Both the position numbers and the translations under genes were made by a program. A DNA stretch of 43,819 nt from Accumulibacter sp. GTDB lineage: Bacteria; Pseudomonadota; Gammaproteobacteria; Burkholderiales; Rhodocyclaceae. Shown in pieces: positions 41,538-43,819 of this stretch (position 1 is the first letter of the stretch; the number at the start of each line of letters is the position of its first letter). Where the stretch lies: assembly GCF_016789985.1 (NCBI RefSeq), contig NZ_JAEUOL010000288.1, positions 1-43,819 of the forward strand, given 5' to 3'. A model generated the notes under the pieces. The model was not told the origin of the DNA. It ran no database searches and worked only from the letters and a program-made list of their open reading frames with translations.

Positions 41538-43107
41538 ATCGTTCTGCTCGGCGGCGGCAGGAGCGGCGGTCGGCGGAGCGGCTGTTTCCCTGCTCATCGA
41601 GCGTTTCCTGAGACCGTTCCCGACCGACTTCTGGCGACGACCACTGGCCGCTCTGGTCATCCACCTCGGGCTTTGGTTCCTGCTCTTCAGTTGTCTGCTG
41701 CTCGTCCTGCAGCGGCCGTTTTTTGCTGCCGGCGCGCTGCTGGCCGGCCTGCTCTTCGTGGTTCTGGTCAGCAACGCCAAGTTCGCTTCGCTACGCGAAC
41801 CGTTCATCTTTCAGGATTTCGAGTATTTCAGCGACGCCTTGAAGCATCCGCGGCTGTATCTGCCTTTCCTCGGCGCCGGCCGGGCCGGACTGGCGGTTTT
41901 GGCGTTTGCCGGCGCCGTGGCGGCCGGACTGGCGGTCGAGGAGCCATTGTCTGGGCGGTTGCCGGTGGCCGATTTCCTGGTCGGCGCGGCGATCCTGGCG
42001 CTGCTCGGGCTGTCTCTGCTCTGGCTGGGTGCGCGGTGCAGACCGGCAGTCAGTTTTGATGCCACGGCAGACCTGCAGCGGCTAGGTCTGGTGGCCACCA
42101 TGTGGCGCTATGGCGAAGAGGAACTGGTCGATTGCGCGGTCGTCTCGCCCTATCGCGATCTGACACCCGAGCGCTCGATGGCTGAACGCAATCGGCGTCT
42201 GGTAGTGGTGCAGAGCGAATCCTTCTTCGATCCGCGGCACCTGATTCCGGAGATTCGCCGGGACGTGCTGCGCGGGTTCGATGCTGTTCGGGCCGACGCT
42301 GTGGTTTCTGGCCAGCTTGCAGTTGCGGCCTGGGGTGCGAATACGGTTCGCACCGAGTTTGCTTTTCTGTCCGGTCTTGCCGCCGGGTCGCTCGCCGTGC
42401 ACCGTTTCAATCCCTACCGGCGGCTGGCCCGCCGGACGGAGCTGACGACCCTGGTCAGTTTCCTCAAGAGTTGCGGGTATCGGACGGTTTGCGTCCATCC
42501 CTACGCGGCCAGCTTCTATGCGCGGGACAAAGTCTATCCGCACCTCGGGTTCGACGAGTTTGTCGACATCCGGAGCTTCGACGGCGCGGCGCGCAGCGGT
42601 CCCTATGTCAGCGATCTGGCGGTTGCCGAGCGGGTTGCCGGCCTGCTGCGCGGGTCGCTGGAGCAGCCCTTGTTCGTCTTCGTGATCACCATGGAGAATC
42701 ATGGGCCGTTGCATCTGGAGACGGTATTGCCCGGCGACTGCGAACGTTATTACTCGACCCCGCCGGGGGTCGGCTGTGCCGAGCTGACGGTCTACCTGCG
42801 CCATCTCGCCAACGCCGACCGCATGGCTGGCCGGCTGCGCGACGAGCTGGAGGCGCTGCCGGGAACGGGCTGGCTGTGCTGGTTTGGTGATCACGTGCCG
42901 ATCATGCCCGAGGTCTACCGGAGGCTGGGCACCCCTGCTGGCCACACCGATTACTTTGTCTGGCGCAAGGGCGGTCAAAACAGTCCGACAAGGCGTCGCG
43001 ATCTGTCGGTCAGCGATCTGGGTTGCCTGCTGCTGCAGGAAATGGGTGTGTGCAGTTCGGCGACGAGCCATGTCGATATGCCGGACAAGGAATACCCACC
43101 TGCCTGA
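41530..43107 (+). CDS. LTA-synthase-like sulfatase/phosphoglycerol transferase
   Basis: A 525-residue membrane protein. Four or five hydrophobic helices (about 40-168) are followed by a periplasmic alkaline-phosphatase-fold domain of the LtaS/MdoB group. Motifs are VVVQSESFFD (metal-binding Glu230), TVRTEFAFLSG (likely nucleophile Thr275), and WFGDHVPIMPE (metal-binding Asp-His). These enzymes move phosphoglycerol or phosphoethanolamine onto envelope glycans. Here a capsule or lipid-linked precursor is a likely acceptor. It starts with GTG, overlapping the SDR stop by eight bases. It contains no export signal apart from the helices. Exact substrate unknown. Confidence 0.87.
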   Translation: MAESFCSAAAGAAVGGAAVSLLIERFLRPFPTDFWRRPLAALVIHLGLWFLLFSCLLLVLQRPFFAAGALLAGLLFVVLVSNAKFASLREPFIFQDFEYFSDALKHPRLYLPFLGAGRAGLAVLAFAGAVAAGLAVEEPLSGRLPVADFLVGAAILALLGLSLLWLGARCRPAVSFDATADLQRLGLVATMWRYGEEELVDCAVVSPYRDLTPERSMAERNRRLVVVQSESFFDPRHLIPEIRRDVLRGFDAVRADAVVSGQLAVAAWGANTVRTEFAFLSGLAAGSLAVHRFNPYRRLARRTELTTLVSFLKSCGYRTVCVHPYAASFYARDKVYPHLGFDEFVDIRSFDGAARSGPYVSDLAVAERVAGLLRGSLEQPLFVFVITMENHGPLHLETVLPGDCERYYSTPPGVGCAELTVYLRHLANADRMAGRLRDELEALPGTGWLCWFGDHVPIMPEVYRRLGTPAGHTDYFVWRKGGQNSPTRRRDLSVSDLGCLLLQEMGVCSSATSHVDMPDKEYPPA

Positions 43108-43155
43108 AGCACCGCGCGCCGGCGGGCGGCCCGAGGGCCGTTCCTGTCCGGCTCG

Positions 43156-43819
<664 letters not shown>

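Overview
The window reads as a chromosomal segment of a GC-rich betaproteobacterium, most likely of the Rhodocyclales and possibly near 'Candidatus Accumulibacter' or Azonexus/Dechloromonas-like lineages. This rests on three scattered PEP-CTERM exoproteins, the betaproteobacterial housekeeping set (lplT, alr-radA, tsaB-rimI-udg, rhlE, paaI-type thioesterase) and a glycogen gene group. The lineage is an inference; no rRNA gene is present to test it. Strong GC bias at third positions opens many long antisense frames, which I treated as shadows.

Layout, left to right. 1-2087: accessory debris, with a truncated cas2-like start, a sigma-54-type regulated PEP-CTERM gene and an IS5-type transposase tail. 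2088-7374: a small unknown gene and a long Hsp70-family protein on the minus strand, divergent from the ABC-F ATPase uup. 7371-10559: a second PEP-CTERM gene, a BenE-type transporter and a patatin-like lipoprotein, all minus. 10856-16844: glycogen phosphorylase (+) facing glgE and a GlgM-type glycosyltransferase (-). 17075-21208: tsaB-rimI-udg, then LemA and two TPM-domain proteins. 21205-27356: an Lrp/AsnC regulator, lplT, a LysR regulator, alr, radA and a third PEP-CTERM gene. 27652-33979: an FtsX-type permease, a SixA-Nudix fusion, a 52-residue membrane protein, serA and serC. 34433-39059: rhlE, an RRM protein, a YchJ-type protein, truC, an alpha/beta hydrolase and a PaaI-type thioesterase. 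39190-43819: tRNA-Ser(GGA), then a capsule-type group (KpsS-like, SDR, LTA-synthase-like sulfatase and, convergent, an alpha-oxoamine synthase cut by the window end).

Working together: GlgM and GlgE would build alpha-glucan through maltose 1-phosphate while GlgP degrades it. SerA and SerC are two consecutive steps of serine synthesis. The KpsS-like, SDR and oxoamine synthase set resembles the rhizobial rkp capsule genes. 

The clearest unannotated signal is regulatory. Two PEP-CTERM genes 7.6 kb apart, on opposite strands, share a 17-bp element (TGTCGR...TTACA) whose first base lies exactly 80 bp upstream of the first base of a -24/-12 promoter-like sequence. The third PEP-CTERM gene lacks this and has a sigma-70-like promoter. 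I found no complete novel defence or mobile system; most of the window is ordinary housekeeping sequence.
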